The notes below the pieces were generated by a model. The model did no database searches, was not told the origin of the DNA, and saw only the letters and a program-made list of their open reading frames with translations. This document shows positions 13,916-24,800 of a stretch of 64,000 nt of DNA, one piece after another. The stretch is from Haemonchus contortus (taxonomy: Eukaryota > Nematoda > Chromadorea > Rhabditida > Trichostrongylidae). Location of the stretch: the NCBI GenBank assembly GCA_000469685.2, contig LS997566.1, forward strand, positions 39,429,920 to 39,493,919, given 5' to 3'. The position numbers and the translations under genes are program-made. Numbering within the stretch: the first letter of the stretch is position 1; each line of letters begins with the position of its first letter.

Positions 13916-14158
13916 TTACGAACGAATTGGTGATTCTATTTCTGTATAATCCAATTGACTTTTTCGTTTTTATGCAACATTTGCATATTCATTTCAGTAG
14001 CGCCGACAAAGGCGCAGTCTCCGCTCAGAAGGTTCGGAAAGTATGAGTTGAGAAGGTTGACCAAGCCCCAAGGTTCCATATCCTTCATGAGTTGGCTCTT
14101 ACCTAACAAAGCTTCCTTCATTCGAATCGTGGGACCATTCAGATCCTAGTTATGGCTT

Positions 14159-14605
14159 AAAGGCACAGTTCACGACAAATATGGTTTCTGAAATTTCCCC
14201 ATAGAATGAATTCGAGGCTCCTTCTGATACTCTACGGGCTGATGTCAGCTCGAGAAGCGTCCAGAGTTCACAATAATGGGCCAGACACTGCTTCGTGTGA
14301 ATGCCACACCCACAGCGGACGAGTCTCAACGGTGCTGTAGAGGCTGCACTACCTCAAGGAACTCCCATGTTGGAAGTTCAAACAACTTTTCATGATCCCT
14401 GGCGGCAGTGGAAGGCGATTTTAGACAATTTCGGCTTGATGTAGTCTACTCTTTGCGCAACTGCAACATGAAATCTCGTCCAAATACTCCTCCCATGCAA
14501 TTTCCGTCTTGGTGATCTCGAACGACTTCTATTTCCATTACTTTTGGAAAACCTTATTTTTCGTTCAGATGGGTACCTCAAAATTAACGTAAATTGTGCC
14601 TTCAA
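14159..14605. mobile_element. Second copy of the AGGCACAGTTCACG MITE
   Basis: Left end AAGGCACAGTTCACGAC, right end CGTAAATTGTGCCTTCAA. About 447 bp, non-coding. The sequence inside the right end aligns with the left end of 33901-34482. Confidence 0.65.
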
Positions 14606-15179
14606 CTAGGCCTACTCTGAATTTTCTTTCCTACATGCCTTCAGTGAAGACTTTTTTCAATGCCGAAATATTTATTCAATCTCATCAGGCATTCCACAAA
14701 AGGTAGTTTTTCCCTTCCCAGAAGAAGGAAGCTTTGCAAGGATTCTGGTAGTGAATCGATAGCCGGCAGAAGGACGTCGTCATATGAAGGGGCTTTTCGC
14801 CTTTACATCACAAAGCGCGGATTTGATTGGCTTAGACCTAATGGAGCAGCATTGCCTCTAGGGACTGTAGGGCATAAAATTCATTCCTTTTCGGACGTCA
14901 TTGCCCTCATACATCATCGGACTTCATTTTCATTGATGAAGATTCATGCTCTGCCTCAATGGGCGTCACCCGGCCTACAATCGTAGTCTGTTCAACTCAG
15001 CTCAGCTTTCCTAACAGCACCTTCTTTTCTGGCTACCATACTACGGATGAGATACCAAGCTGTTTTCCATTCGTGGTCAAAATTCTTCAAGAACATCAAT
15101 CGGGACGATTTTGCAATGATTCACTTAATCCATATAATTTAGTACATATATACTTGTAATAGTAAAAAAAAAGAGGATA

Positions 15180-15440
15180 GAGTCTTCGGTGTCAATCAGT
15201 CTTGCTTTTGGGATGCGCCCAGCATTCAAGCTCAGGTTCAAATCGTAGTTGTGTTTTTGAAGGTGTATACGACCTGTACAACGACTGAGGTGATCAGCCC
15301 CTTAACCTATAAGTGTTCGAATGCTCAGTGAAGAATCTGATAGCAATTAGCCTACCCTGGAAGGATGGAAGGCTCGGTTGGGAAAGGAGGGAAACGATCT
15401 GGGATACGTTTTTTGTCAGGACTATGTGTGGAGCCACTTG
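15180..15440 (-). mobile_element. tRNA-derived SINE, old copy
   Basis: Weak but colinear match on the minus strand: GGTGTCAATCAGTCTTGC, then GACCTGTACAACGACTGAGG, then GGAAGGATGGAAGGCTCGG. Confidence 0.45.
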
Positions 15441-15535
15441 CCACCACACGATCTCCGCTCTAATACTAATATTAATAATAATAAAGACACTACTTATAAT
15501 AATTTTTAGTAGTGATGTATTTTGACTGCTGTTTT

Positions 15536-15655
15536 TAAGTGCCGGGTACACTCGAAATCTCCCTAGGTCTCGAATTCGGACAAAGCTTTAGCTTCGGACA
15601 GGACCCGACCCATACTCGAGCACCGTGCTCTTTATCCTTTAAGCGACCGAGTAAC
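15536..15655 (-). repeat. Second tRNA-like repeat family, copy
   Basis: On the minus strand GTCGCTTAAAGGATAAAGAG resembles an A box, and a TTCGAGACCT segment lies downstream. Similar to 23483-23605. Confidence 0.4.
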
Positions 15656-16854
15656 AACACCAGTATAGTAGTTGGCGTATATATGCAATAATTTAATGAT
15701 ATATAATTAATGTAATGTACTGAATTCATCGACGGGGGTAGAGATGTCGAAGGAAAAGCTCTCACACCACTCATTTTCTAAGCCATTTTCTCACTGCTCT
15801 CAATTCATGGTTGTTTATTGTAGATTCATCAGATGAACACCTTTGAATGAATAATCTTGGCATGCCTATGATTCGGGAATAAAAGGATTCTCCTTCCGAA
15901 CTAAAGGCAGCTTTGCTGTTGTGCTCTTTGACCACCCAGGAGCAGCTTTTGGTTCATAACTGCCAGCAAGTGAGCAATGAAATAAATCTTGCTTTGAATT
16001 TTATTCATGTGAAATTGGACGGTCACCAAGGGAATAGGGAACCCACGTCATCATTTTCCGGTTGTGTTTTCCTCAGTCCTACTCCTTGCCCTCATCGTAG
16101 CACTCCGTCTGAGAAACGGGAGCCGACAGGCTAGTCAGCATAACCTTTCAAAAGCCTCTGGGGTAGATACTAAAAGGCTTGCGTATCAGTCTCTACGGCT
16201 CTTGTAGATTCAGTTTTCTGGTATGCGCCAGACCACTCGACTCCTATCCAAGATCACAGTAATGTTTGAATTGGTAATCGGCCTGCACAAAGACCTGGAG
16301 AGCCATGCACGTGCCAGTGCTTCCGATCCTTTCAGACTAGTCGGGTATCATGACCAGATCCCATGAAATGAACCTGGCCGATATCGATCGGTATCGATCT
16401 TTCCTTACTTTGGTAGCGCGTTATGTGGTTCATGAAGGTATCCCATTTCGGTCTGATTCAACCGGGAATATTTTTGGAAATCAGCAGACTCAACAGTTTT
16501 ATATATTCTAGAGTTATAATTGTGCTTCCAGAGCACCCTACCTATCCATCACTACTCCGACACTCCTAGGTGCATTTATTCCACCTGCAGATCGTGGTTC
16601 TGGAGAAAGCTTTCGTTTTTTTTTCGTTTTACGAATCATTTTTTAGATTTTTTTTCGAAATCGTCTATTTTGCCCTATTCACAATGCCCTGATGCATTGG
16701 CATGTGCAATGCATTGAATAGCGTTGTACCAAGTGTTATGTGGCTTGCAGATGTCAAGTTAGTGTCTTTGTCCTTCAAAAGCTCGAAAACCAACGCTTTC
16801 CTCTTTCTCTTCCCAAGAATTGGATCAGGAAGGCCTTTTTGTGTAAGGTGACAA

Positions 16855-17080
16855 AGCGATAGCGAGTTATCACCGTGCCTGGGCAGAGCTCGTGAGGTGC
16901 CGTGCTGCCCTCTATCACCCGCATGATAGCTTGATACCTGCCTATAGGCCAAAAGGAGCCTTGCATCCCTCCGGGTCTTCTAACTAGCGTAACACTTGTA
17001 TGGGAGGATAAAAGTGCTGATTCGGACATCGTGCCACCCCAAGTCTGCATTCATCTGCCGACACCCTGAGACTTTGTCCT
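16855..17080 (+). mobile_element. tRNA-derived SINE, old copy
   Basis: CATCCCTCCGGGTCTTCTAA, then GGGAGGATAAAAGTGCTGAT match the family body. The head is rearranged. Confidence 0.5.
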
Positions 17081-17727
17081 TATTTTTCCTAGCTGAAGCA
17101 CCCAGGCTGGAATATCCCGTCGTACGCAGCCAGCGAACCCCAAAGTGTCGTTGCCCTGACAAATAACACAATAAATCGAATTTATGGGTTTTTCCTATCA
17201 TTAATCACTTGAGGCCTTTTGAGTGCACTTAGTTTTATGGCACGTTCTCGTACGTCATGAGCGGCAAAATCTTTCCTTATCTGCTATAAAGATCCCATTT
17301 CCCCGGTCGTCTTGCTGAACGAAATCTAGTTTTTCCCCTTTTTTCGTTCTCCAAATGATAGTGAGCCAAACGAGGCAACGAAAGTGGGGTCCACAGTTAC
17401 CAGTCCTTCCAGAGAGGGAGAACAGGGAATCAGGAGATTTCTTGGGTAGAGACCTCAACTCTTTGAGGAGACGGGCTTCATCGCCTTGCCTTCGGAATAC
17501 TCCCCTAGTCCTTCGCTGAAGCGTCTCATAGTCATAGGTATCGGATGATTTGTGCTAATTACCAAATCCGCGTTGGGAATGAGAAGCGGTGGTGATTGAC
17601 GTCTATGCATTAGATCTAAAACGCCTCCAGCTTGATGCTCAGTCATTTAACTTCGAGCCATTGTGTGAAGAAAATGGTTATGGGCAGCATTGGTCTCGTT
17701 GTTCTCTCCACAATGGCTTCGTGATGC

Positions 17728-17757
17728 TCACACCCACCCACCCACCCATGCACCCAC
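17728..17757. repeat. CCCA-type microsatellite
   Basis: Repeated CACCCACCCACCCACCC interrupted by one ATG. Confidence 0.8.
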
Positions 17758-17865
17758 CATCTTTCTTTGTCTTCATATTTATTGAACCGTTGAAGAATAA
17801 TTTGTGATAACTTGATGTTCTCTTAAGTACTGTTACTTCTCCGCGGTAGACGATACGAAGGTCGC

Positions 17866-17948
17866 ACAAGGTTGGCGAGCTGTGGACAAAATTCCTGCCT
17901 CGGACGGGACTCGAACGCGTACTTCGCTATGTGCCTCGCCAACCTTAT
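17866..17948 (-). repeat. tRNA-like repeat with 12-bp inverted ends
   Basis: Perfect inverted ends AAGGTTGGCGAG and CTCGCCAACCTT. On the minus strand GCGTTCGAGTCCCG is a good B box. About 80 bases upstream of the spliced-leader acceptor of the Ly-6 gene. Confidence 0.5.
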
Positions 17949-18007
17949 AGAACTTTAATAAATCGTGAATATTTATGAGGACCAAACATTTCATTTTGTC
18001 CCTTTTC

Positions 18008-18009
18008 AG
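18008..18009 (+). promoter_or_regulatory. Putative spliced-leader acceptor of the Ly-6 gene
   Basis: TTGTCCCTTTTCAG ends at 18009, 18 bases before the ATG. There is no in-frame coding upstream, so this fits trans-splicing of a leader, common in nematodes. A conventional 5' UTR intron is the alternative. Confidence 0.45.
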
Positions 18010-18027
18010 ACGTAATGTGACCAGGAG

Positions 18028-18129
18028 ATGAGGTCGCCTTGGATGTATTTTCTCTTACTGGTCCTAACCAGAATACAGTACGCATTTGCTATCAGATGTT
18101 ACTCGTGTGCCAATGAGTTTATTGTTTGG
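18028..18129 (+). CDS. Ly-6 gene exon 1 (signal peptide and first CxxC)
   Basis: Encodes MRSPWMYFLLLVLTRIQYAF then AIRCYSCANEFIVW, followed by GTAAGT. The hydrophobic core and AFA|IRCYSC cleavage pattern are textbook. RCYSC is the first cysteine pair of Ly-6 domains. Confidence 0.8.
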
Positions 18130-21100
18130 GTAAGTCACTTCCTACAATTCCTTATTTTGACCGTAACACTAAATTTACCTTTTTGAGGCCATATTGAAAG
18201 TATAAGCAAATTATTTATGTGGAAAGTACCAGTGAATCGCCTAGACCATCCCTCGAGATTTCGCACAAGATTTTCATGTCCCCGTTTGGGAACAAGCGAG
18301 TCTTATTGATTGCTCGCTGAAAATTTGCATCTCTTGGGTCGTATGTGTGGTCGGTACACGATGGCTATGTGCAAGTTTTATTAGGCAAGCACCAGATGGT
18401 CGTATCAGCGGTGTACGGGTATTTATACCCAGCTCATAGGGGTGGTAAATATAATGGTAAATATTATCAAAATGTCAAACGGTCACAATCATTCTATGGG
18501 GCTATCAACTGTCGAAGGGGTACACTGTGGGCTTATCACGGTTGAAGGGTCGTGCAGAGCGAGACACTCCACGCGCCCCCTTGGCATGTGAAGTATAGGC
18601 ATCAGAAAGGACACAATCATGGTAAAGTAAAAAATGCTTCAGTAAACATCAGGTTTCCATCGGTTAATAGTACGAGTAACGCCATGTAAACAATAAATTG
18701 GTTGAAAAGTAGTGAAATTTGGTTAGTAGGGAATCATATAATCGCAGCTGTTGAATATCTTCTTGTTTGGCGTGTCGTGATGATCGTTTCGTGCCCATCG
18801 AGAAGGGAGCCGAGTGGAAAATGAAGCTTTAATGTTTTCTTCTTTCAATAGCAATTTTCGAATAAGCCCTAGTTGGGCACAGAAGAAAGTTGCGCTGCAT
18901 CCCGCATAGCCGATGCACCAGAAGTTGTCCCCATTTGGGAGCAAGCGAGTCTTATTGGTTGCTCGCTGAAAATTTACTCCTTCTCGGGTCGGTACACGAT
19001 GGCTATGAGTAAGTTTTATTAGGCAAGCACCAGAAGCTTCGTATCAGCGGTGTACGGGTATTTATACCCAGCTGATACGTGTGCTAGATATAATGGCATT
19101 ATCAAAAGGTGAAAGGCTGCTTTCATAGTCCACGTCCGGTCGCCGGTCGCTAGCGGCTGGTCGTTCGACCGGTCGCTCGACGGACTGCGCGATCTGCTCG
19201 GGACCGTCCTCGGCGGCACCCATAACTAGCGCAGGCTCCTCGACCGATCGAGCGACCGGTGGCGCGATCAGTCGAGCGATCAGTCGCTCGCGAGATGGAT
19301 CCGCGACCGGCCGCGCGACTGGTCGCTCACAAAATCGTGGACTATGAAAGATGCCAAACGGTCTCAATTGATCTATGGAGCTATCAATGGTGAAAGGGGG
19401 TGGTGAATAGCGTGGACCTATCAAGATTGAAGGGTCGCGCAGAGCGAGGCACTCCATGTTCACCCTGCTCTTCGATATTTAACAATTAATATTAATGGGA
19501 CTAAAGCATTTCCTCCAAAAAATTAGTCAACTGATTGTGAGTTTTTTCTTGACTTTTTATCGCTAACTGCGAGGGGAGGCATATTTTCTGAGATAAGTGA
19601 TCCAAGTACCGAAAGGCTGAGAAAAGACGCGAAATAGGGCCATGCTGGCTCTGCGTGGACACTCTTTTAGCAGAAGGTCGTATATGTGAGCCATTTTCTT
19701 CTAGACTATTTCGGATCCTGTGCATAACAGCCCCTTCCGAATTTAACAAATAAGAACGGCACGCATATTTGTTTACATTAGCGTTTGTTTTTATTTACCA
19801 TAACTGAGCCTTCTTCAGTCGGTTTTCTGGAAACGTAAGCTTTCTCGAGCGACTAATAGCAATCTACTCAGAAAGCTCTGTTTCCCCGTGAATCACCTAG
19901 AAAAAATGTAAGTGCTACCATAAACCTATTACTCTACGATAGACCAAAGTAGATGAAATTACCGCCATACATACACATTTATGCTTAACTACAGTGCAAA
20001 TTGGTTTCTATTGAGTTTCTCCATGGCGACCCGAACGGCCGACAATGAGCTTTATGAAAAATGATTTTATTGGGGAATAATATCATGCTATTAGTCACAA
20101 GCATACGATACCACGAAAGAATTCATTGGGGGGGGGGGGACCATTGAACATAGGAATTGCGAATTCCAATTAGTCAGGGCTTTATCGGTTTCAATTTCTC
20201 TATATGAGGACCACCTATGAGGGCGACTCTGATAAATACTGGCGAGCGGTTATCAAAAGGCATGACTGCAGAAAACGTGCCACCCTAGTCTGCAAAGGTG
20301 GGGTTGTGTTCAGAAGCACAGCTACCACCCACACGTGTTGCCCACTTGGTACCCAAGTCATCCAGGACTTCAATCTCTCGTTACCGGCTTACGGGCGATA
20401 AATGCTTTGGACTACTGCTTTCCCTAACATTTTCGCTTTGTTTTTCACCAAATTATTCTCAGATTACCTCTTTTCCCAAATAACCCCATTGCCACCGAAA
20501 ACATCACCATGAAATACTTCGATGGCCAACGTAAGGAACCAAACTCACCGGATATTGGGTGGCGTGCTAACAAAATTTAAAAATGGACGAAATAAACAGT
20601 TGCTCTCACTAAAATTTGTTAGCTACCGTTCAGTAATTCCTTTTCCAGCAATGGCGGCACTTTTTTCTCAAACGTAACTACGCCCTAGCATCAAGTGATC
20701 AAGAATGTGTTCGCAGGTGCGTGAATTGTTTCTATTTTTCTCTAAACTCGATTTTTCAGTAAAACTTGCTTTTTAGGGATTATACTCCTGAATCGACACA
20801 AGGTTGCCACACAACTTGCTTTATTTTCTCGTTAAATGGAACAAATAGAGAAACGGGTCAAACCAGAACCTTAGGTATGAGTTTGTCTTTTCCGAAAAGA
20901 CATATAGGCCCCCTGTTAGTCGAAGGCTTATCATGAGGTCCTGAGAGGACCAGCACAGCTTCCATTCCAATGCAACCATCATGGAATGGATTGGCATACA
21001 GAAAAATGATTAGGAGCAAATCAAGGGAAGGTACCATGAATAAATGGAACTCGGGTTTTTCTAGACTTCTCCTTGGTTATGGGAGACGAGCAGTCGAATT

Positions 21101-22045
21101 GGTTTCATGTAGTCCGCTCGCCGCACGCGACAGTCGCGGACGACTTGCTCTGTCATTGCAGCTCTGCGTTCTCCATGCAGCTTGGTCGATATGCTATTAT
21201 TATTTTTGGCATGATTCTATACTTTTGCTTCATTGGTGCCTGTATTCCTTGCTCGCTCCGCTGCATCTGCTTCGGTCTGCTACGATCCTTCGTGCGCGAC
21301 GTCGCTCTCACCACGACACGACCGTTCCGATTTAACTGCACCACACCCGTGGTTACAGGCGTACCAAGTACATTGCCATGACATACATGAGCAAAAGACA
21401 TGAGGCAATTACTGCTACCGGGCACTGTTTCACTCTACGAGAGCTGCTAGAATGATCTTTCCCTAATTCAGATGCGGACTTGCAAAAATACCATGACCTT
21501 TCATTTTCTATGGCTTTCACTGGATCAATTTTGATCCTTTTGATTGAAGACAAAGCTTCTGTGTATCAGACGACTTTACTACCTTACTTTACCTTCTATA
21601 TCGTATGTATAGATGGCCTTAAACCCAATCGTTTAGGAGTGGGTCGAGGCTGCTCCAGTCAATTCCTAACCGACGACCAACACATGCATCTGGGACTTGG
21701 TACTCATACAAAGCTGTCTGAAGTCGGTACATACTTGCCAGCGGATTTTGACAAGGTAGTCGATGAACAGTGAATTTTGCTAAACTAAGCTTTCAACTTG
21801 AATTCAATCTGATTCGTATTCAGCTGGAAATCTTCGAACACTGGTGTTTCTGTGCCACTGATTACTGTAACACACAAGTATGCTATAGTCGACCATTTGG
21901 TAGCAGTGAATTTGCAAACTCCTATATTGGCAAACGATTACAGTACTCTTCTTACAATTCCGATTGGAGGTACCGTAACTGTTCTAGTGGTTCATTTGTT
22001 TTGTTTTTACTTCTGTTATTGCCTTTGTCACTGTTTGACAGCTGA
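18028..22045 (+). CDS. Ly-6/uPAR (three-finger) GPI-anchored surface protein, ODR-2/HOT-like
   Basis: Predicted secreted protein of about 196 residues, tethered to the cell surface by GPI. Exons: 18028-18129, 20174-20297, 21613-21755, 21824-22045, all GT-AG and in phase. Residues 1-21 are a signal peptide. The domain opens with RCYSC and closes with HWCFCATDYCN, the Ly-6 signature. Three cysteines lie between, in HDC, LVCK and GRGC, giving eight in all. The tail SSGSFVLFLLLLLPLSLFDS is a typical GPI signal. Nematode relatives such as ODR-2 and the HOT proteins act in neurons, but the exact subfamily is not resolved. The first and last exons are secure; exon 2 boundaries are less so. The gene converges on unc-103. 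Confidence 0.7.
18281..18580. repeat. Dispersed repeat block, copy 1
   Basis: About 300 bp starting CCCGTTTGGGAACAAGCGAG and ending near AGAGCGAGACACTCC. It includes a short palindrome, GGGTATTTATACCC. Highly similar to 18929-19460. Lies in intron 1 of the Ly-6 gene. No family recognised. Confidence 0.8.
18929..19460. repeat. Dispersed repeat block, copy 2 (interrupted by a MITE)
   Basis: Matches 18281-18580 on both sides of the MITE at 19115-19355. Both blocks are in the same orientation, about 350 bases apart, in intron 1 of the Ly-6 gene. Confidence 0.8.
19115..19355. mobile_element. GC-rich MITE of the same end family, nested in a repeat
   Basis: 241 bp. Ends GGCTGCTTTCATAGTCC and GGACTATGAAAGATGCC match 24215-24478, but the interior is different, GC-rich and full of short palindromes such as CGACCGGTCG. 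AAA on both sides is the target duplication. The related block at 18281-18580 has a single AAA and no insert. Confidence 0.88.
20174..20297 (+). CDS. Ly-6 gene exon 2 (middle of domain)
   Basis: The acceptor CAATTAG|TCA and donor AAAG|GTGGGG keep phase with exons 1 and 3. Encodes SGLYRFQFLYMRTTYEGDSD then KYWRAVIKRHDCRKRATLVC. It supplies two of the framework cysteines. A downstream AG (20218-20219) would give a shorter exon in the same frame. Confidence 0.5.
21079..21381 (+). CDS. Small single-pass membrane protein candidate nested in Ly-6 intron 2
   Basis: Uninterrupted 100-codon frame from ATG to TGA. The N-terminus begins MGDEQSNWFHVVRSPHATVA. A hydrophobic segment (YAIIIFGMILYFCFIGACI, about residues 45-63) is followed by a Cys-rich juxtamembrane stretch (PCSLRCICFGLL) that could be palmitoylated. 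A TTTTTCTAG acceptor lies 14 bases upstream of the ATG, suitable for a spliced leader. The third positions are GC-rich, unlike the surrounding DNA. I recognise no family. It could be an independent gene, an exon of another isoform, or chance. Confidence 0.4.
   Translation: MGDEQSNWFHVVRSPHATVADDLLCHCSSAFSMQLGRYAIIIFGMILYFCFIGACIPCSLRCICFGLLRSFVRDVALTTTRPFRFNCTTPVVTGVPSTLP
21613..21755 (+). CDS. Ly-6 gene exon 3 (RGC segment)
   Basis: Flanked by ATGTATAG and GTAGTC. Encodes GLKPNRLGVGRGCSSQFLTD then DQHMHLGLGTHTKLSEVGTY and LPADFDK. RGC before the last loop is usual in Ly-6 proteins. Entry with AT completes Asp with the G left by exon 2. Confidence 0.6.
21824..22045 (+). CDS. Ly-6 gene exon 4 (CxCxxDxCN and GPI signal)
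   Basis: Acceptor CGTATTCAG. Encodes LEIFEHWCFCATDYCN, a polar linker with an NCS glycosylation site, and a hydrophobic C-terminus ending LFDS before TGA. This combination is the strongest evidence for the family. Confidence 0.75.
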   Translation: MEIFEHWCFCATDYCNTQVCYSRPFGSSEFANSYIGKRLQYSSYNSDWRYRNCSSGSFVLFLLLLLPLSLFDS

Positions 22046-23482
22046 TGTCCCTTGAAAATCATTACATTTGTATTAATCAAAGCCTGAATCCACTTGAAAT
22101 CATTGAAAGCCGCAGAGCCGTTATGAAAAACTTGCTCCTTGAGGTAATACTACGTTCGAAGAAATACAAATCCCTACATTATTTTGTTAAGTGGCCTTCA
22201 TGACAGTTACATGTTCGAGAAGTGACTCCTGACGACCTTATGCACTAAGTTACAGTTCTTACAAAAACAGTGATGGTTCTGTCGGAACGATGAATGTGTA
22301 GAGTGATCTGTTCGGTATTTTGGGATTTTCTGTTCTGATAGAAGCCAACCATGGGAGGTCGAATATGTATGCCTCAGAGCACGAGTTCTGTTTTTATTTT
22401 TAACCCCCAACTGTGTTCTGATTGGCGATGGTTGGAAGTCCCGGAAGGCATGGCAAGCGAGAAAGCATCTAGCTGAAGCTATCGGGGTCTCTTCAACCCA
22501 TGAATTCCAATTTGGTTCAGTAGTAAAGGACCTGTTAAGGAGGATTATACGCATTCAACCACGCCCAAGGTAGTTTTCGCAGATCATTCCAAAGGTTCAT
22601 ACAAACGCATTTACATACAACAGTGAATGGGTAATGTAGCGGTAGCGCATCCCAAAAAAGGTTGTTCCGAGTCGAAGACGATATGCTTTGTTATTGTGCT
22701 CAGAGCCACTGAATATCATTAACTTTTCAACCGAAAATTTTCAATCAGTTTCCATCATCAAAAGAATCACATCAATGTTTTTCATTGTTGGATGCACCAA
22801 TTTGTAATTACAGTGTACCTCTGTTTCTTATTGTTTGTACAGTTTCGGGTGTTGTTCGCAGTTAACAATAAAAATTTGATCGCTTATCCTTATTTTCTTT
22901 TATGTCTCTTTGAACTGGCTTTTGGAGGGGCAGCTGTTTTTCAGAGAAAGTAGGATGGGCCATTTGATGCATAAAATGCCATTGTTCTAAATGGACAATG
23001 TGCTGATTCCAGACAAATTTCTGGGTGATCCATCTTTCACGCACATTAACCCAAATGGGCAAAACAATCGAAAAAGCCTGCAGTCAAATAAAGATGGTCA
23101 ACACTGCCTCTACTTCTCGGTTTTCTAGAGCTGGTATTTGGTCGTGGCTTCCATGTGGGTGTAAAACTCGGTCAAATAGAGGAAGGGAGATTGCGTTGAT
23201 GAAATGAAACGCAATTGAGAATGTTGTGTAGATGTTAGGTATTACTCAGCTCGATAGTGGAATTCAAACACGTGGGTTCAACCTGAAACGAGGCTTATTA
23301 GTACCGCAAACGATATTAAAGCAGTTTTCAGATAGGATGTAGGACACTGGTCATGGGCGAAGGGGACCGGCTAGCCAGTTGTTCAGGACATTGTTGCCGA
23401 CATGAAGATTTCCATACAAGTAAGACCTGTATCCTGAGAAGACTCGTCTGAACTGTTTACCCGATTGTTTATGTTAACTGCT

Positions 23483-23605
23483 GATGGGAAGCTCTCACAA
23501 GGTTGGTGATGGGCAAAACCCCGCTATCGGATGGAATTCGAAGTCCTTCCCGGACGCTGTGCTGCTTATCCTTACGCTACCGGCGCGAGTGTATCACGCG
23601 GTAAC
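23483..23605 (-). repeat. Second tRNA-like repeat family, copy
   Basis: On the minus strand GGTAGCGTAAGGATAAGCAG (A-box-like) and GGACTTCGAATTCCATCC (B-box-like) are spaced as in a tRNA. Confidence 0.45.
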
Positions 23606-24214
23606 CTCACTAGGCTGACTAGTAGAGAGTAGTTTACCGCAGGAAAGTCACCTAGGGCGAGCAACTAGCACTTTGACGTTTCAGACGATTTCAATCTCCT
23701 CATATTTCCAGCTTCAACCACCTCCGGGCTGGGGACGTTCCCTAGATTAGGTTTTTGGTTTGGATTAAGAACTTGAAGATAAAGCAATGTGTGATTTTCA
23801 AAAATTTTTCTGTAATCTGTTTCAGTGTCGCAATCGTAAGAATTCCATATTAGTAAAGATATATTGATAAAAATTTGTAAGTGAAACAACGTTGAAATGT
23901 AACCGACTGGCGAGCAATATGAATCAAAACGTAATTCAACACAAACAAGAGGAGAACCACGAAAAAAATGCACATTCGGGAAGAAAAATCACATGAAGAA
24001 AATCGTTCGATCGATATGTTTGTCACTATGGCGTCATCGTATGTTACATGCGGTAGTCTACAGTATTGATAATCACATATGATGAACTAGGTTCAGTGAT
24101 AGGAATCTCTACAACGTTTTTGCCATATTGAAACGTCCGTTCTTCGGATAGGTAGGCTACCAGGGTAATCCACAGACATGTCGACGTTGTGAACGATTTC
24201 CAACTTCCCGAATT

Positions 24215-24478
24215 GGCTGCTTTCATAGTCCGCCGGCCGACCGGCGTGCCACGAAGCAGTGCTAGGGGGGAGGAGGGTGGCAGACGGTCGGTCAGCCCCT
24301 CGAAGGGCTGTAAGCAAGGAGAGACAAGATCAAAAACCTTTTGTACAAGCCCCGGGTTGTTTGGTTTTTGATCTCGTTTTTCTTTGTTTTCAGCCCTTCG
24401 ACTGACCGTCTGCCTCCCTCCTCCCCCCTAGCGCTGCCTCATGGCACGCCGGCCGGCCGGCGGACTATGAAAGCAGCC
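24215..24478. mobile_element. Foldback MITE, GGCTGCTTTCATAGTC ends
   Basis: 264 bp. Terminal repeats GGCTGCTTTCATAGTC and GACTATGAAAGCAGCC are perfect, and most of each half (about 100 bases) is complementary to the other, with a spacer of about 55 bases near the middle. ATT flanks both ends, consistent with a 3-bp target duplication. Confidence 0.85.
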
Positions 24479-24694
24479 ATTTCCAGCTTTGATTTCCTCC
24501 GTCTGAGGACTTCCCGGATCGGGCTTTTGGTTTGGAATCTTGGAAAAATTTTACATTTGCTCGTAAATTTTACCACCACCAGCTTTTCATTTCGGAAGAT
24601 CGGAGCCCACAAAGTCGCACGTCAAATCACAGGTAGGATCACATGGATTGGTATTGCACTATGATCAGTGGGAATCAATCTAGAAATAAGACAG

Positions 24695-24800
24695 AAACCC
24701 GCCTAGGCCAACCAAACCTTATATAGGCATTAGGTCGACTAGCTGCTGCCAGACTCGTCTGAGAGGATAAATACACAGGCTTCGTATAGCCTAATCTGTC
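24695..24800 (+). mobile_element. tRNA-derived SINE fragment
   Basis: CCCGCCTAGGCCAACCAAAC then CAGACTCGTCTGAGAGGATA match the centre of the family. It accounts for part of an otherwise long but unconvincing open frame on the minus strand. Confidence 0.6.

Larger units (their letters stand above)
9374..18007. other. SINE-rich intergenic DNA, no recognised gene
   Basis: Holds at least seven SINE copies, one MITE and two tRNA-like repeats. ATTATCATTC-type short repeats occur near 9476-9630. No coding region could be supported. Confidence 0.5.

Noticed and set aside
19062..19463. 133-codon Arg/Pro-rich open frame on the minus strand
   Set aside because: It is produced by the GC-rich interior of the MITE at 19115-19355.
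22207..22554. 115-codon Cys-containing frame on the minus strand
   Set aside because: No coherent domain, no splice signals, and it is downstream of the Ly-6 gene on the opposite strand.
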